A stretch of DNA of 64,000 nucleotides from Paraclostridium tenue (GCF_015668515.1 NZ_JADPFO010000002.1:305698-369697); one strand, 5' to 3'. Counted from the first letter of the stretch, positions 44,973 through 53,390 are shown. Program-made: numbers and translations. The notes: generated from the letters alone by a model not told the origin.

Positions 44973-45608
44973 ATGAAAATATTAACTTATAATATTCACA
45001 GGGGTATGAATGAAAATAATGAAAATACCTTGACACAAATATTAAGCTATTTAGAATGTATAGATGCTGATATAATATGTCTACAAGAAGTTTTAGGAAG
45101 TATTCATAAAAAAATATTATTTCATCTTAAATTAAATGGATATTTTTTATCTAATGTCAATCTAAAAAATGATGAATATGGAATAAGTATATATTGTAAA
45201 GAAAATATAAGTTTGGTAAGAGGAATTCATTTAACTAGTAAAAATGAAAGAAGAGGATTTATTCATCTAGAATTATTTATTAATAATAAGTTAATAAATT
45301 TAATAAACCTTCATCTAGGATTAAATGTGGATGAGAGAGAACAGCAAATAGAAGAAGTGATAAATTATTTAAATAAATTAAGAGGAAAAATAATAATTTG
45401 TGGAGATTTTAATCAAATAAATTTATGCATAGATAATTATTATGATTTAGCTAAATTATTTGATAAAGAAAATGTTGAAACTTTCAAAATAAGCAAATCT
45501 AGAATAGACTATATGTTTATATCTCAAAATATATGTGTTAAAAAATATAAAGTGGATTTTAAAAATTTATCTGATCACTACCCAGTAATTGGAGAATTTA
45601 ATATATAA
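44973..45608 (+). CDS. Endonuclease/exonuclease/phosphatase-family protein
   Basis: A 211-residue EEP-fold protein. Metal and catalytic motifs are ILTYNIHRGM (Asn), DIICLQEVLGS (Glu39 region), INLHLGLN, CGDFNQIN near residue 148 and SRIDYMFIS with SDHYPVIGEF (Asp-His) at the end. It could act on DNA, or on phosphoinositide or nucleotide-like substrates. It is shorter than exonuclease III and unrelated in detail to the xth at 0.6 kb. Its position in an SOS-controlled unit makes DNA repair or damage response attractive, by inference. ATG has AGGGGG upstream. Confidence 0.85.
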   Translation: MKILTYNIHRGMNENNENTLTQILSYLECIDADIICLQEVLGSIHKKILFHLKLNGYFLSNVNLKNDEYGISIYCKENISLVRGIHLTSKNERRGFIHLELFINNKLINLINLHLGLNVDEREQQIEEVINYLNKLRGKIIICGDFNQINLCIDNYYDLAKLFDKENVETFKISKSRIDYMFISQNICVKKYKVDFKNLSDHYPVIGEFNI

Positions 45609-45627
45609 ATACTTACCTTCCTACAAT

Positions 45628-45645
45628 TGTAACAATAAAGTTACA
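45628..45645 (+). promoter_or_regulatory. Inverted repeat upstream of the VanW gene
   Basis: TGTAAC, six bases and GTTACA. The spacing is two bases more than the TGTAA-N6-TTACA box at 22.9 kb, so it need not be the same regulator. It lies upstream of the promoter at 45661-45689. Confidence 0.4.
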
Positions 45646-45660
45646 TATACCTAAGAATCA

Positions 45661-45689
45661 TTGTTTTAGAAAAATGTTTTAAATATAAT
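45661..45689 (+). promoter_or_regulatory. Sigma-A promoter of the VanW gene
   Basis: TTGTTT (45661-45666), 17 bases, TATAAT (45684-45689); start near 45696, about 22 bases before the ATG. Confidence 0.65.
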
Positions 45690-45717
45690 AAACTTAGGTA
45701 AAGTTAGGGGGGATATA

Positions 45718-47007
45718 ATGCAACAAGATGTATTATTAGAACAAAATGAAGATAGTACTAAGTTAAAAAATTATAAAAAAAAATTTGCAATTATAGTTTG
45801 TGCTATTGTAATTTCTGGAATTATAGGTTTTATAGGAATAAACTCATTTAATAATAAGTATATATACAATGGTAAAATTGCAAACAATGTATATATAGAA
45901 AGTGTTAATGTATCAAATCTTAACCAAAAAGAAGCTAAAGAATTATTAAATAAAAAATATACACCTAAATCTATTGTTATATCTTATGAAGATAAAACTT
46001 TTAATATAAAGCCATCAGATATAGGATTAAAATACAATTTGGACGAAGCTATATCTAATGCTTACAATTTTAATAAAACAGATTCATATTTAGAAAATGT
46101 TAAGAAAGTAATTTCTTTAAAAAGTGGAAATAAAGAAAGTTTCAAAATAAAATCAGTATATGATGAAAATAAATTAGATAATTACTTACAAAATATGGCT
46201 AAAGAGGTAAATTCTAAAGTAAAAGATGCTAAGCTGTACATATCTGATTCAGGTAGATTTGATATAACTCCTTCTGTTGTTGGGCGAGAGGTAGATATAA
46301 AATCAAGTAAATATAAAATAAAAAACTCTATAGATGAGAAAAATTTTAAAACTGTAAATTTAGTTGTTAAAAAAGAGGAACCAAAAATAAAGACAGAAGT
46401 ATTAAAAAGTGTAGATTCAGTATTAGCTACTCATAGCACTAAATTTAACAATTCAGTGCCTAACAGAACTCATAATATTATAAAATCAGCTAATAGTACA
46501 AGTGATATAATTCTTATGCCAGGAGAAGAATTTTCATATAATGAATCAACAGGACCTAGAAGTAAAGCTAATGGATACAAAAATGCTCCTGTTATAGTTA
46601 ATGGTAAATTACAGGATGGTACTGGAGGTGGAGTATGTCAGGTATCTACAACTATATATAACTCAGCACTATATTCTGGGCTAGATATAACCAAGGTCAG
46701 AAATCACTCTTTACCATCTGCTTACGCACCTGTTGGTAAGGATGCAACTGTGGTTGATGGATATTTAGATTTGAAATTTAAAAATCCATATAATCATCCT
46801 ATATATATAAAAAATACAACTTATAATGGTGTTGTTACAAGTAAAATATATGGAAATTCACAAGATAGAAAAAACATAAGCATAAGAGTTGAAAAAGTTA
46901 AAGGTGGAAATGGTAATGTAGTCAAAACCTACAGAGATTTTAAAGATTCTTCAGGGAACATAATAAAAAGTGAATATATAACAACTAGCTCATATAAGAA
47001 AAAATAA
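45718..47007 (+). CDS. VanW-family cell-wall protein with peptidoglycan-binding domains
   Basis: A 429-residue exported, membrane-anchored protein (helix at about 22-42). Residues 50-225 hold two PG_binding_4-like domains, each with an N-V-S-N-L-x-x-x-E-A-type start (SVNVSNLNQKEAKELLNKKY) and an S-V-V-G-R-E-V-type end. Residues 235-370 are the VanW domain: THSTKFNNSVPNRTHNI, IILMPGEEFSYNESTGPRS, GGGVCQVSTTIYNSALYSGL and NHSLPSAYAPVGKDATVVDG. Its biochemical role is not known, though it accompanies cell-envelope functions. The ATG follows GGGGGGA. No terminator lies close behind, but a large nested hairpin does. Confidence 0.9.
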   Translation: MQQDVLLEQNEDSTKLKNYKKKFAIIVCAIVISGIIGFIGINSFNNKYIYNGKIANNVYIESVNVSNLNQKEAKELLNKKYTPKSIVISYEDKTFNIKPSDIGLKYNLDEAISNAYNFNKTDSYLENVKKVISLKSGNKESFKIKSVYDENKLDNYLQNMAKEVNSKVKDAKLYISDSGRFDITPSVVGREVDIKSSKYKIKNSIDEKNFKTVNLVVKKEEPKIKTEVLKSVDSVLATHSTKFNNSVPNRTHNIIKSANSTSDIILMPGEEFSYNESTGPRSKANGYKNAPVIVNGKLQDGTGGGVCQVSTTIYNSALYSGLDITKVRNHSLPSAYAPVGKDATVVDGYLDLKFKNPYNHPIYIKNTTYNGVVTSKIYGNSQDRKNISIRVEKVKGGNGNVVKTYRDFKDSSGNIIKSEYITTSSYKKK

Positions 47008-47343
47008 AATTAATTAATAATTTGCTAAATAATATAAGTATATATCCGTATATAATTTCTATAAAAGTAGTCAAGTTGACTATGTTGATTAGGAAATCAT
47101 ATACGGATATTTTTATAGAATTTTTAAATGAAACCTATTTTACGATTTTAGTATTTAAATGGATTATAATAAGATAATTCTTAGGTATGATGACATAGAT
47201 AAACTATAATATCTTAAAACTTGACAAAACTATTTAAATATATTTATACAATTCTTATTTACTTTCCAATAATTTACATAAGGTGTTATAATAAGAATGA
47301 AGTGTTAAAGAACAAGTTCGTAATACATAGGGGGGGAGTTTAT
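47008..47343 (+). promoter_or_regulatory. 336-base gap with alternative hairpins and a promoter-type region
   Basis: ATATCCGTATAT (47042-47053) pairs with ATATACGGATAT (47099-47110), enclosing TAGTCA/TGACTA (47068-47073, 47077-47082). The segment TTCTATAAAA (47057-47066) can instead pair with TTTTATAGAA (47110-47119), so two folds compete. TATAAT at 47165-47170 followed by ATAATTCTTAGGTAT (47174-47188) may be the promoter and operator of the pseudokinase gene. Confidence 0.45.
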
Positions 47344-48315
47344 TTGTTATATATAAGCAATAGGTATGAGATAATAGACAAAATTGGAAGAGGATCTAAA
47401 TCATGCTTATATAAAGGTAAAGATTCTTGTGATGGCCAAATGGTTATTATAAATATAATAGATCAAGATGTAATAAGGAGTAAAAAATTTGTATCTAACT
47501 TAATAGATGAAGCTACGACTATGAATGAAATAGATTCTCCAAACATACTTAAACTTAAAGATGTAGGGGTTCATACTCTAGAAGATGGATGTAGTTTATA
47601 CTATACTATAAGTGAATATGTAGAAGGTAGTACCTTAGAAGAATTAACTAGGTATTATAGATTAAACATGGATGAAATTGTTATTATATTAAGACAAATA
47701 TTAAATGCATTAGAAGTAGCTCATAGCTATGATATATATCATGGTTTTTTGCATCCTGAAAGTATAATTATAGATGAAGGATATAATGTAAAATTAGGTA
47801 ATATAGGAATTATAAAAGCTAATAATAAAATTTTTAATAATGGAATAAAGATGTTTTCTGAAGATTTAAGATATATGTGTCCTCATCAAATTTGCTTAGG
47901 TTACACTGATAAAAGTAGCGATTTTTATGCACTTGGAGTAATTATATTTGAGTTAGTTTTTGGAGAACATCCATTTGGAAGCTTAGAAAATGAAGAAGAT
48001 ATTCTAATGGAAATGGATAAAGGTATAAATTGGAATAAGTTTAATACTGAAGTTGTACCAGAAAAAATATTACATATAATAAATAAGTTATTAAGTAGAG
48101 ATGATAGATACAAAACTCCACAAGAGGTAATTATAGATTTAAGTGAATATATGTATGAAGTTGAAAATATTCAGGAGAATAAAGAAAATTTAGTAGAAGA
48201 GTTAGAAGTTATTAAAAATATAGATGTTGTGAAAAAAGATTATAAATTTAAAAAAATTGCAGCAGTTGGGTTAGTTGCAATTATTTCATTTTTAATATTA
48301 GGTATTTCGATGTAA
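47344..48315 (+). CDS. Membrane-tailed Ser/Thr protein pseudokinase
   Basis: I start it at TTG 47344, seven bases after GGGGGGGAG; the longer frame adds 41 hydrophobic residues without a ribosome site. The 323-residue product has a kinase fold (YEIIDKIGRGSKSCLYKG glycine loop; SDFYALGVIIFELVFGEHPFG subdomain IX). The catalytic residues are lost: VAIK Lys is Asn37, the HRD Asp is Phe135 (HGFLHPES replaces the HRDLKPEN block), Lys is His137, Asn is Ser140, and the DFG Asp is Asn153 (NIG). A C-terminal helix (residues 301-323) anchors it in the membrane with no outer domain. It may be the counterpart of C. difficile CD2148, but that is from memory. It probably binds a partner rather than phosphorylating. 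Confidence 0.85.
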   Translation: MLYISNRYEIIDKIGRGSKSCLYKGKDSCDGQMVIINIIDQDVIRSKKFVSNLIDEATTMNEIDSPNILKLKDVGVHTLEDGCSLYYTISEYVEGSTLEELTRYYRLNMDEIVIILRQILNALEVAHSYDIYHGFLHPESIIIDEGYNVKLGNIGIIKANNKIFNNGIKMFSEDLRYMCPHQICLGYTDKSSDFYALGVIIFELVFGEHPFGSLENEEDILMEMDKGINWNKFNTEVVPEKILHIINKLLSRDDRYKTPQEVIIDLSEYMYEVENIQENKENLVEELEVIKNIDVVKKDYKFKKIAAVGLVAIISFLILGISM

Positions 48316-48356
48316 AAAAAGCTGTATCAAAGTTAAGTTTTGATACAGTTTTTTTA
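48314..48356 (+). terminator. Terminator after the pseudokinase gene
   Basis: CTGTATCAAA pairs with TTTGATACAG inside an A/T flank, with a T run (48314-48356). Confidence 0.82.
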
Positions 48357-48433
48357 TTTACACTGAAATTGAATAAAAAATATTATAAATTCAAAAATAA
48401 TTAATAAAAATAAATTTGGAGGCAACATAACCT

Positions 48434-49396
48434 ATGGATATTAAAAAAGCTAAAGAAAATAAGCTAGAAAAAGAATATATAGATTATACTAATTTAATAT
48501 TTAATGAGGTTATAGTTATTGATACTAATAAAATAGATGAATTAAGACAATATAAAGATATAAATTTTTCAAATAGCATATTTAATAATGATGTTATATT
48601 TGAAAACTGTGAGTTTAAAAAAGATATAATTTTTAAAAATACTAGATTTAAGAAAAATATAACATTTATTAATTGTATTTTTTATGGAGATTGTATATTT
48701 AAAAATATAAATTTTAACAAAGATATAACTAATAAAAATATATTTATAAAGTCAAAAATAAAAGGACAAAAATTGCTTTTTGAAGATGTGCATAATTTAC
48801 CTAAATTAGATGGTGTATTTTTAAGCCATTGTTGTAAATTAATACTTAAAGATATAGTTTACGAAAAGAAAGATTATGAATATGCAAAGGTGAATTATAG
48901 GATAGCTAAAAATCAAGCTGGTATTATTGGCGATTATGAAAAGCTTGGTCACTATTATTATATGGAAAGGTATTATGGGGGTAAATGTATAAAAAGAAAA
49001 AATTTTGATAGCAATGTTGAATATGTAAATACAAAGTTTATAGATTTATTATCTCGGTATGTTATTGGATATGGCGAAAAACCTGTAAATATATTTATAA
49101 TATCACTTTTAATAATAAGCATATTTGCGTTATTTTATATGTTTACTGGAGTAAAAAATATAAATAATGAATTTATAGGATTAAATACAATTAAAAATTA
49201 TAATATTAATAAAATAGTAAAACATTATATAGATTTATGGTATTTTAGTATGATTACATTCACTACTGTCGGATATGGAGATATATTAGTACCTAATATT
49301 TTAGGGAAAATATTAGTAAGCATTGAAGTGTTTCTTGGATTAACTATGGCAGCTTCTTGGGCTTCTGTAATTTTTAGGAAGATTTCAAGAAAGTAA
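48434..49396 (+). CDS. Pentapeptide-repeat / two-helix potassium channel fusion
   Basis: A 320-residue protein. Residues 35-100 show A(D/N)LXX-like pentapeptide repeats with central Phe or Ile (INFSNSIFNNDVIFENCEF, DIIFKNTRFKKNITFINC), predicting a short quadrilateral beta helix in the cytosol. A helical linker (about 150-210) leads to two transmembrane helices, around 222-245 and 300-320. Between them lies the selectivity filter TFTTVGYGD near residues 281-289, the K+ signature. It should form a tetrameric ion channel with an unusual cytoplasmic module. The start is an ATG behind GGAGGC. The gene stands alone. Confidence 0.9.
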   Translation: MDIKKAKENKLEKEYIDYTNLIFNEVIVIDTNKIDELRQYKDINFSNSIFNNDVIFENCEFKKDIIFKNTRFKKNITFINCIFYGDCIFKNINFNKDITNKNIFIKSKIKGQKLLFEDVHNLPKLDGVFLSHCCKLILKDIVYEKKDYEYAKVNYRIAKNQAGIIGDYEKLGHYYYMERYYGGKCIKRKNFDSNVEYVNTKFIDLLSRYVIGYGEKPVNIFIISLLIISIFALFYMFTGVKNINNEFIGLNTIKNYNINKIVKHYIDLWYFSMITFTTVGYGDILVPNILGKILVSIEVFLGLTMAASWASVIFRKISRK

Positions 49397-49470
49397 ATAA
49401 TTACTAGATATATATTTAGATTAATAAGTTAAAAATTAATATATACTTATTAATTTAAGAAGGTGAAAAA

Positions 49471-50652
49471 ATGACATCAGGAGTAAAAAAGTTTATATCA
49501 TTTATTTTAATTTTAGCAGCTATAACTCCATATACTGCATTTGCAAATGAAAAAGAAGTAGATAAGTATTCTTTATCATCAATATTAATAGACCAAGATA
49601 CAAATAGAGTACTATATGCTAAAAATCCAGATGAAAAAAGACCATTAGCAAGTTTAAGTAAAATGATGACTTTCTTAATAGCTATAGAAGCTATAGAAAG
49701 TAATAAAGTTAATCCCAAAGAAAAAGTTAAAATAACCAAAAAGATAGCTTCAGTAAGAGGTTCTAGTTACCACTTAAAAGAAAATGAAGAAGTTCCTTTT
49801 ATTGAACTTATGAAAGGACTTATGATAGTATCTGGAAATGATGCAGCAATAGCTATAGCAACTCACATATCAAAAGATGTAGATGATTTTGTAAAACTTA
49901 TGAATAAAAAAGCAAAAGAAATAGGAATGAATAATACTAATTTTGTAAATCCTCATGGTTTACCTATATATGATTTACAAAACCCAAAGGCTCAACCTAA
50001 ACAAAATATATCTACAGCTAGAGATATAGCCACTCTTGGTAAATATTTGTTTGATAAATATGAAAAACAAGTTGTATCTATTACAGATATGATAACTTAT
50101 TCTAACCCAGACAGAGGATTTGAACGAAACAATACAAATCCACTTCTTAGAATGATACCAGACGTAGATGGAATAAAAACAGGATATACAGGTAATGCTG
50201 GATATTGTTTATCATTTTCTATGAATGTGAAAAAAGAAAATGACATGAGAAAATATAGAATCATAGGAGTAAGCTTAGGAGCAAATCATAAAAATAAGAG
50301 ATTATCAGCTTCTCTTGATATGTTAAGATATGGTAAAGAAAATTACCATACAGAAAAAGTTATAACTCAAAATGAATTGATAGGAAAAAAATATATTAAA
50401 GGACTTAAAGAGCTAGAAGTAGAGTTAAGAACAAAAGAAGAGTTATATACTATTATAGGAAATAAAGAACATATAAATACTCAAGTTACATTGAAAGAAT
50501 TAGAATACCCTGTAAAAAAAGGTGATGTAGTAGGTGTTATAAAATATTATGCTGATAATGGAGAAGTATTAGGCAGTGTAGATATAATAAGTACAAATGA
50601 TGTAGATAGTGCTTCTCTTATTACAAAAGTAAAAATGTTATTTAACAATTAA
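49471..50652 (+). CDS. D-alanyl-D-alanine carboxypeptidase (DacF/PBP5-type)
   Basis: A 393-residue exported serine peptidase that trims the terminal D-Ala of peptidoglycan stems. Signal peptide 1-26. The active-site SLSKMM (Ser-x-x-Lys near residue 64), VSGNDAAIA (Ser-x-Asn near 124) and GIKTGYTG (Lys-Thr-Gly near 234) are all present. The C-terminal PBP5 domain (about 290-380) is shorter than in E. coli PBP5, and no clear amphipathic anchor helix is seen. The ATG has AAGGTG upstream. In Bacillus the DacF type acts in the spore cortex, so a sporulation role is possible. Confidence 0.92.
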   Translation: MTSGVKKFISFILILAAITPYTAFANEKEVDKYSLSSILIDQDTNRVLYAKNPDEKRPLASLSKMMTFLIAIEAIESNKVNPKEKVKITKKIASVRGSSYHLKENEEVPFIELMKGLMIVSGNDAAIAIATHISKDVDDFVKLMNKKAKEIGMNNTNFVNPHGLPIYDLQNPKAQPKQNISTARDIATLGKYLFDKYEKQVVSITDMITYSNPDRGFERNNTNPLLRMIPDVDGIKTGYTGNAGYCLSFSMNVKKENDMRKYRIIGVSLGANHKNKRLSASLDMLRYGKENYHTEKVITQNELIGKKYIKGLKELEVELRTKEELYTIIGNKEHINTQVTLKELEYPVKKGDVVGVIKYYADNGEVLGSVDIISTNDVDSASLITKVKMLFNN

Positions 50653-50654
50653 AA

Positions 50655-50694
50655 TTAATATAAGATAGGGGTTATATCCCTATCTTATATTAAA
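50655..50694. repeat. 16-bp inverted repeat after the carboxypeptidase gene
   Basis: TTAATATAAGATAGGG pairs with CCCTATCTTATATTAA. The stem is terminator-sized but lacks a T tract, so it may be a weak or processing hairpin. Confidence 0.6.
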
Positions 50695-50796
50695 GAATAA
50701 TATAATGAATATTTAGGTTATTATTTGTAAATAATTATTTAAGAAAATGTAAGTTAATAGTACATATATATAATGATATAAAATTTATAAAAAATA

Positions 50797-50825
50797 TTGT
50801 AATTTATAATCGCCTATGATATACT
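50797..50825 (+). promoter_or_regulatory. Sigma-A promoter of the rpsB transcript
   Basis: TTGTAA (50797-50802), 17 bases, TATACT (50820-50825); start near 50832, giving a leader of about 100 bases. Confidence 0.7.
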
Positions 50826-50831
50826 AACTGA

Positions 50832-50931
50832 GGTAAAAAATAAAATAACGCACGGCTTTGTGATCTTTAAAAGGTGCCTAAATGGTTTTTTAAAGAGTTG
50901 ACCAGGTCGGAGGTAAAACCAGGAGGTAAAA
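50832..50931 (+). promoter_or_regulatory. Structured rpsB leader RNA
   Basis: The leader forms GCAC-gg-CTTT (50850-50859) with AAAG-GTGC (50870-50877), then GGTTTT (50884-50889) with AAAACC (50915-50920). Such a leader before rpsB in Firmicutes may be a site for S2 autoregulation; that is an inference from the position and structure. The ribosome site AGGAGG and start codon follow directly. Confidence 0.6.
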
Positions 50932-51654
50932 ATGTCAGTAATATCAATGAAACAATTATTAGAAGCTGGTGTTCACTTCGGACATCAAACAAGAAGATGG
51001 AACCCTAAGATGGCTCAATATATATTCACAGAAAGAAATGGAATATATATAATAGACTTACAAAAAACTGTTAAAAAAGTTGAAGAAGCTTACAAGTTCA
51101 CTAAAGAAATAGCTGAAACTGGAAAGCCAATATTATTCGTAGGAACTAAGAAACAAGCTCAAGAAGCTATAAAAGAAGAAGCTGAAAGATGTGGAATGTT
51201 CTACGTTAATGAAAGATGGTTAGGTGGAATGTTAACAAACCACAAAACTATAAAGACTAGAATAGACAAGTTAAGAAAGTTAGAAAAAATGGAAGAAGAA
51301 GGAGTATTCAACGTTCTTCCTAAGAAAGAAGTTATAAAATTAAGAGCTGAAAAAGAAAAATTAGAAAAATACTTAAACGGTATAAAAGATATGCCTGAAT
51401 TACCAGCTGCTATATTCGTAGTAGATCCAAGAAAAGAAAACATAGCTATACAAGAAGCTCACAGATTAGGTATACCAGTAATAGGTATAGTTGATACAAA
51501 CTGTGACCCTGAGCAATTAGACTTTGCTATACCAGGAAACGATGACGCTATAAGAGCTGTTAAGTTAATAACTGGTGCTATGGCAACTGCTATAATAGAA
51601 GGTAGACAAGCTATAGCTGATGATCAAGAAGAAGTAACTGAAGATCAAGAATAA
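50932..51654 (+). CDS. rpsB: 30S ribosomal protein S2
   Basis: A 240-residue ribosomal protein of the small subunit, binding the 16S 3' domain and helping recruit S1. Motifs: [19 protein letters not shown] at residues 8-26, the [12 protein letters not shown] stretch near 67-78, [11 protein letters not shown] near 93-103 and [31 protein letters not shown] near 165-195. Codon choice is biased to C/T endings (AAC, TTC), as expected for high expression. The acidic C-terminus is short. The ATG has AGGAGG and a structured leader; a hairpin without a U run lies before tsf. Confidence 0.99.
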   Translation: MSVISMKQLLEAGVHFGHQTRRWNPKMAQYIFTERNGIYIIDLQKTVKKVEEAYKFTKEIAETGKPILFVGTKKQAQEAIKEEAERCGMFYVNERWLGGMLTNHKTIKTRIDKLRKLEKMEEEGVFNVLPKKEVIKLRAEKEKLEKYLNGIKDMPELPAAIFVVDPRKENIAIQEAHRLGIPVIGIVDTNCDPEQLDFAIPGNDDAIRAVKLITGAMATAIIEGRQAIADDQEEVTEDQE

Positions 51655-51664
51655 TAACATAATT

Positions 51665-51694
51665 TAATGGTAAGGGTATATCCCCTTACCATTA
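51665..51694 (+). other. Hairpin between rpsB and tsf
   Basis: TAATGGTAAGGG pairs with CCCTTACCATTA. No T tract follows, so full termination is unlikely; it may be an mRNA processing or partial attenuation site that tunes S2 against EF-Ts. Confidence 0.6.
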
Positions 51695-51717
51695 GTAATA
51701 TATAGGAGGGAATACCA

Positions 51718-52623
51718 ATGGCTATAACTGCACAAATGGTTAAAGAGTTAAGAGAAACTACAGGTGCCGGAATGATGGACTGTAAAAAAGCTTTACAAGA
51801 AGCTGAAGGAAATATGGAAAGAGCTATAGATATATTAAGAGAAAAAGGATTATCTAAAGCTGCTAAGAAATCTGATAGAATAGCTGCTGAAGGTTTAGTT
51901 GCTATAGAAATAAACGCTGACAACACTGTTGGGGCTATAGTTGAAATAAACTCAGAAACAGATTTCGTTGCTAAAAACGAAGATTTCAAAACTTTCGTTA
52001 AAGATGTTGCTGAAATAGCTTTAGCTACTGAAAAAGAAGATGTAGCTGGATTATTAACTGAATCTCACAAAGAAGGAGCTTTATCTGAAGTATTAAATAA
52101 CAGAATAGCTACTATAGGAGAAAAGTTAGATATAAGAAGATTTGCTAAAATATCTACAAACGGACAAGTTGCTGGATACATCCACGGTGGTGGAAAAATA
52201 GGTGTATTAGTTGAATTAGAAACAGAAGCTAGAGATGCTGAAGTATTAGCAATGGGAAGAGATATAGCTATGCAAGTTGCTGCTATGAACCCTAAATATG
52301 TTTCTAAGGATGATGTAGATCCAGAGTACATAGCTCATGAAACTGAAATATTAACTCAACAAGCTTTAAACGAAGGAAAGCCAGCTAATATAGTTGAAAA
52401 GATGATAAAGGGAAGATTAGAAAAACAATTAAAAGAAGTTTGTTTAGTTGAGCAAACTTTCGTTAAAAACCCAGATTTAACTATAAAGCAATTAGTTGCA
52501 GACGTTGCTAAAAAAGTAGGTTCTGAAATAAAGGTTGCTAGAGTCGTAAGATTCGAAGTTGGTGAAGGTATAGAAAAGAAAGAAGAAAACTTTGCTGAAG
52601 AGGTTGCTAAGCAACTTAAGTAA
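51718..52623 (+). CDS. tsf: Elongation factor Ts
   Basis: A 301-residue guanine-nucleotide exchange factor for EF-Tu. TAQMVKELRETTGAGMMDCKKALQEAEGNMERAIDILREKGL, read in shorter pieces, is the N-terminal UBA-like module (residues 4-45), and AEGLVAIEINADNTVGAIVEINSETDFVAKN follows near 61-91, with the EF-Tu contact residues. The dimerisation domain occupies 140-280. Highly expressed codon use. The ATG has AGGAGGG. It shares the rpsB transcript but has its own strong terminator, so pyrH depends on readthrough or a separate promoter. Confidence 0.99.
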   Translation: MAITAQMVKELRETTGAGMMDCKKALQEAEGNMERAIDILREKGLSKAAKKSDRIAAEGLVAIEINADNTVGAIVEINSETDFVAKNEDFKTFVKDVAEIALATEKEDVAGLLTESHKEGALSEVLNNRIATIGEKLDIRRFAKISTNGQVAGYIHGGGKIGVLVELETEARDAEVLAMGRDIAMQVAAMNPKYVSKDDVDPEYIAHETEILTQQALNEGKPANIVEKMIKGRLEKQLKEVCLVEQTFVKNPDLTIKQLVADVAKKVGSEIKVARVVRFEVGEGIEKKEENFAEEVAKQLK

Positions 52624-52629
52624 TTAACC

Positions 52630-52659
52630 AAAAGAGAACACTTCGGTGTTCTCTTTTTT
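52630..52659 (+). terminator. UUCG-loop terminator after tsf
   Basis: AAAGAGAACAC (52631-52641), loop TTCG, GTGTTCTCTTT (52646-52656) and a T run. The tetraloop makes it very stable. Confidence 0.9.
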
Positions 52660-52685
52660 AAAAAGTTAACTAAGGAGGATTTCAA

Positions 52686-53390
52686 ATGACAAAGCCCATG
52701 TACAAAAGAGTATTACTTAAATTAAGTGGAGAAGCATTATCTGGAGATAAGGGATTTGGTATAAATAACGAAGTTGTAAATGACATAGCACAAGCTATAA
52801 AGCAAATACAAGAAATTGGTGTAGAAGTAGCTGTAGTTGTTGGAGGAGGTAACTTCTGGAGAGGAAGAACATCTGAAGGAATGGATAGAACTACTGCTGA
52901 CTATATAGGAATGTTAGCTACAGTTATGAATGCTATGGCGCTACAAGATGCTCTTGAAAATATAGATGTATTAACAAGAGTTCAAACTGCTATAGAAATG
53001 AGACAAATAGCAGAGCCTTATATAAGAAGAAAAGCAGTTAGACACTTAGAAAAATCTAGAGTTGTTATATTCGGAGCGGGAACAGGAAATCCTTACTTCT
53101 CAACTGATACAGCAGCTGCACTTCGTGCTGCAGAAATGGAGTCTGAAGTTATATTACTTGCTAAAAATGTAGATGCAGTATATGATAAAGATCCAAAGGT
53201 ACATGCTGATGCTAAGAAATTTACAGAACTTAGTTATATAGATGTATTACAAAAAGAACTTAAAGTTATGGACTCAACTGCTACATCTTTATGTATGGAT
53301 AATAAGATACCAATAAAGGTATTTGAACTTTCTACAGAGAATATAATAAAAGCAGTTATGGGTGAAAATATAGGAACTACTGTAAAATAA
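52686..53390 (+). CDS. pyrH: UMP kinase
   Basis: A 234-residue amino-acid-kinase-fold enzyme converting UMP to UDP. Signatures: [20 protein letters not shown] near residues 8-27, [15 protein letters not shown] near 48-62, [21 protein letters not shown] near 73-93, and [20 protein letters not shown] near 129-148. It makes precursors for nucleic acids and for cell-wall UDP-sugars. The ATG follows AAGGAGG. It begins a compact pyrH-frr-ORF-uppS-cdsA-dxr-rseP-ispG block. Confidence 0.98.
   Translation: MTKPMYKRVLLKLSGEALSGDKGFGINNEVVNDIAQAIKQIQEIGVEVAVVVGGGNFWRGRTSEGMDRTTADYIGMLATVMNAMALQDALENIDVLTRVQTAIEMRQIAEPYIRRKAVRHLEKSRVVIFGAGTGNPYFSTDTAAALRAAEMESEVILLAKNVDAVYDKDPKVHADAKKFTELSYIDVLQKELKVMDSTATSLCMDNKIPIKVFELSTENIIKAVMGENIGTTVK

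Noticed and set aside
45628..45645. TGTAAC-N6-GTTACA as a Crp/Fnr site of the same type as at 22.9 kb
   Set aside because: The half-sites are two bases further apart than TGTAA-N6-TTACA, so the same regulator is unlikely; I list it only as an inverted repeat.
47221..47343. N-terminal 41-residue extension of the pseudokinase
   Set aside because: The extra residues are hydrophobic and lack a ribosome site, whereas TTG 47344 follows GGGGGGGAG and fits the kinase domain start.
50655..50694. Rho-independent terminator after the carboxypeptidase gene
   Set aside because: The stem is strong but followed by AAAG rather than a T run, so it is listed as an inverted repeat.
52065..52331. Minus-strand frame opposite tsf
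   Set aside because: It mirrors a certain, highly expressed gene; its composition follows from the codons of tsf.
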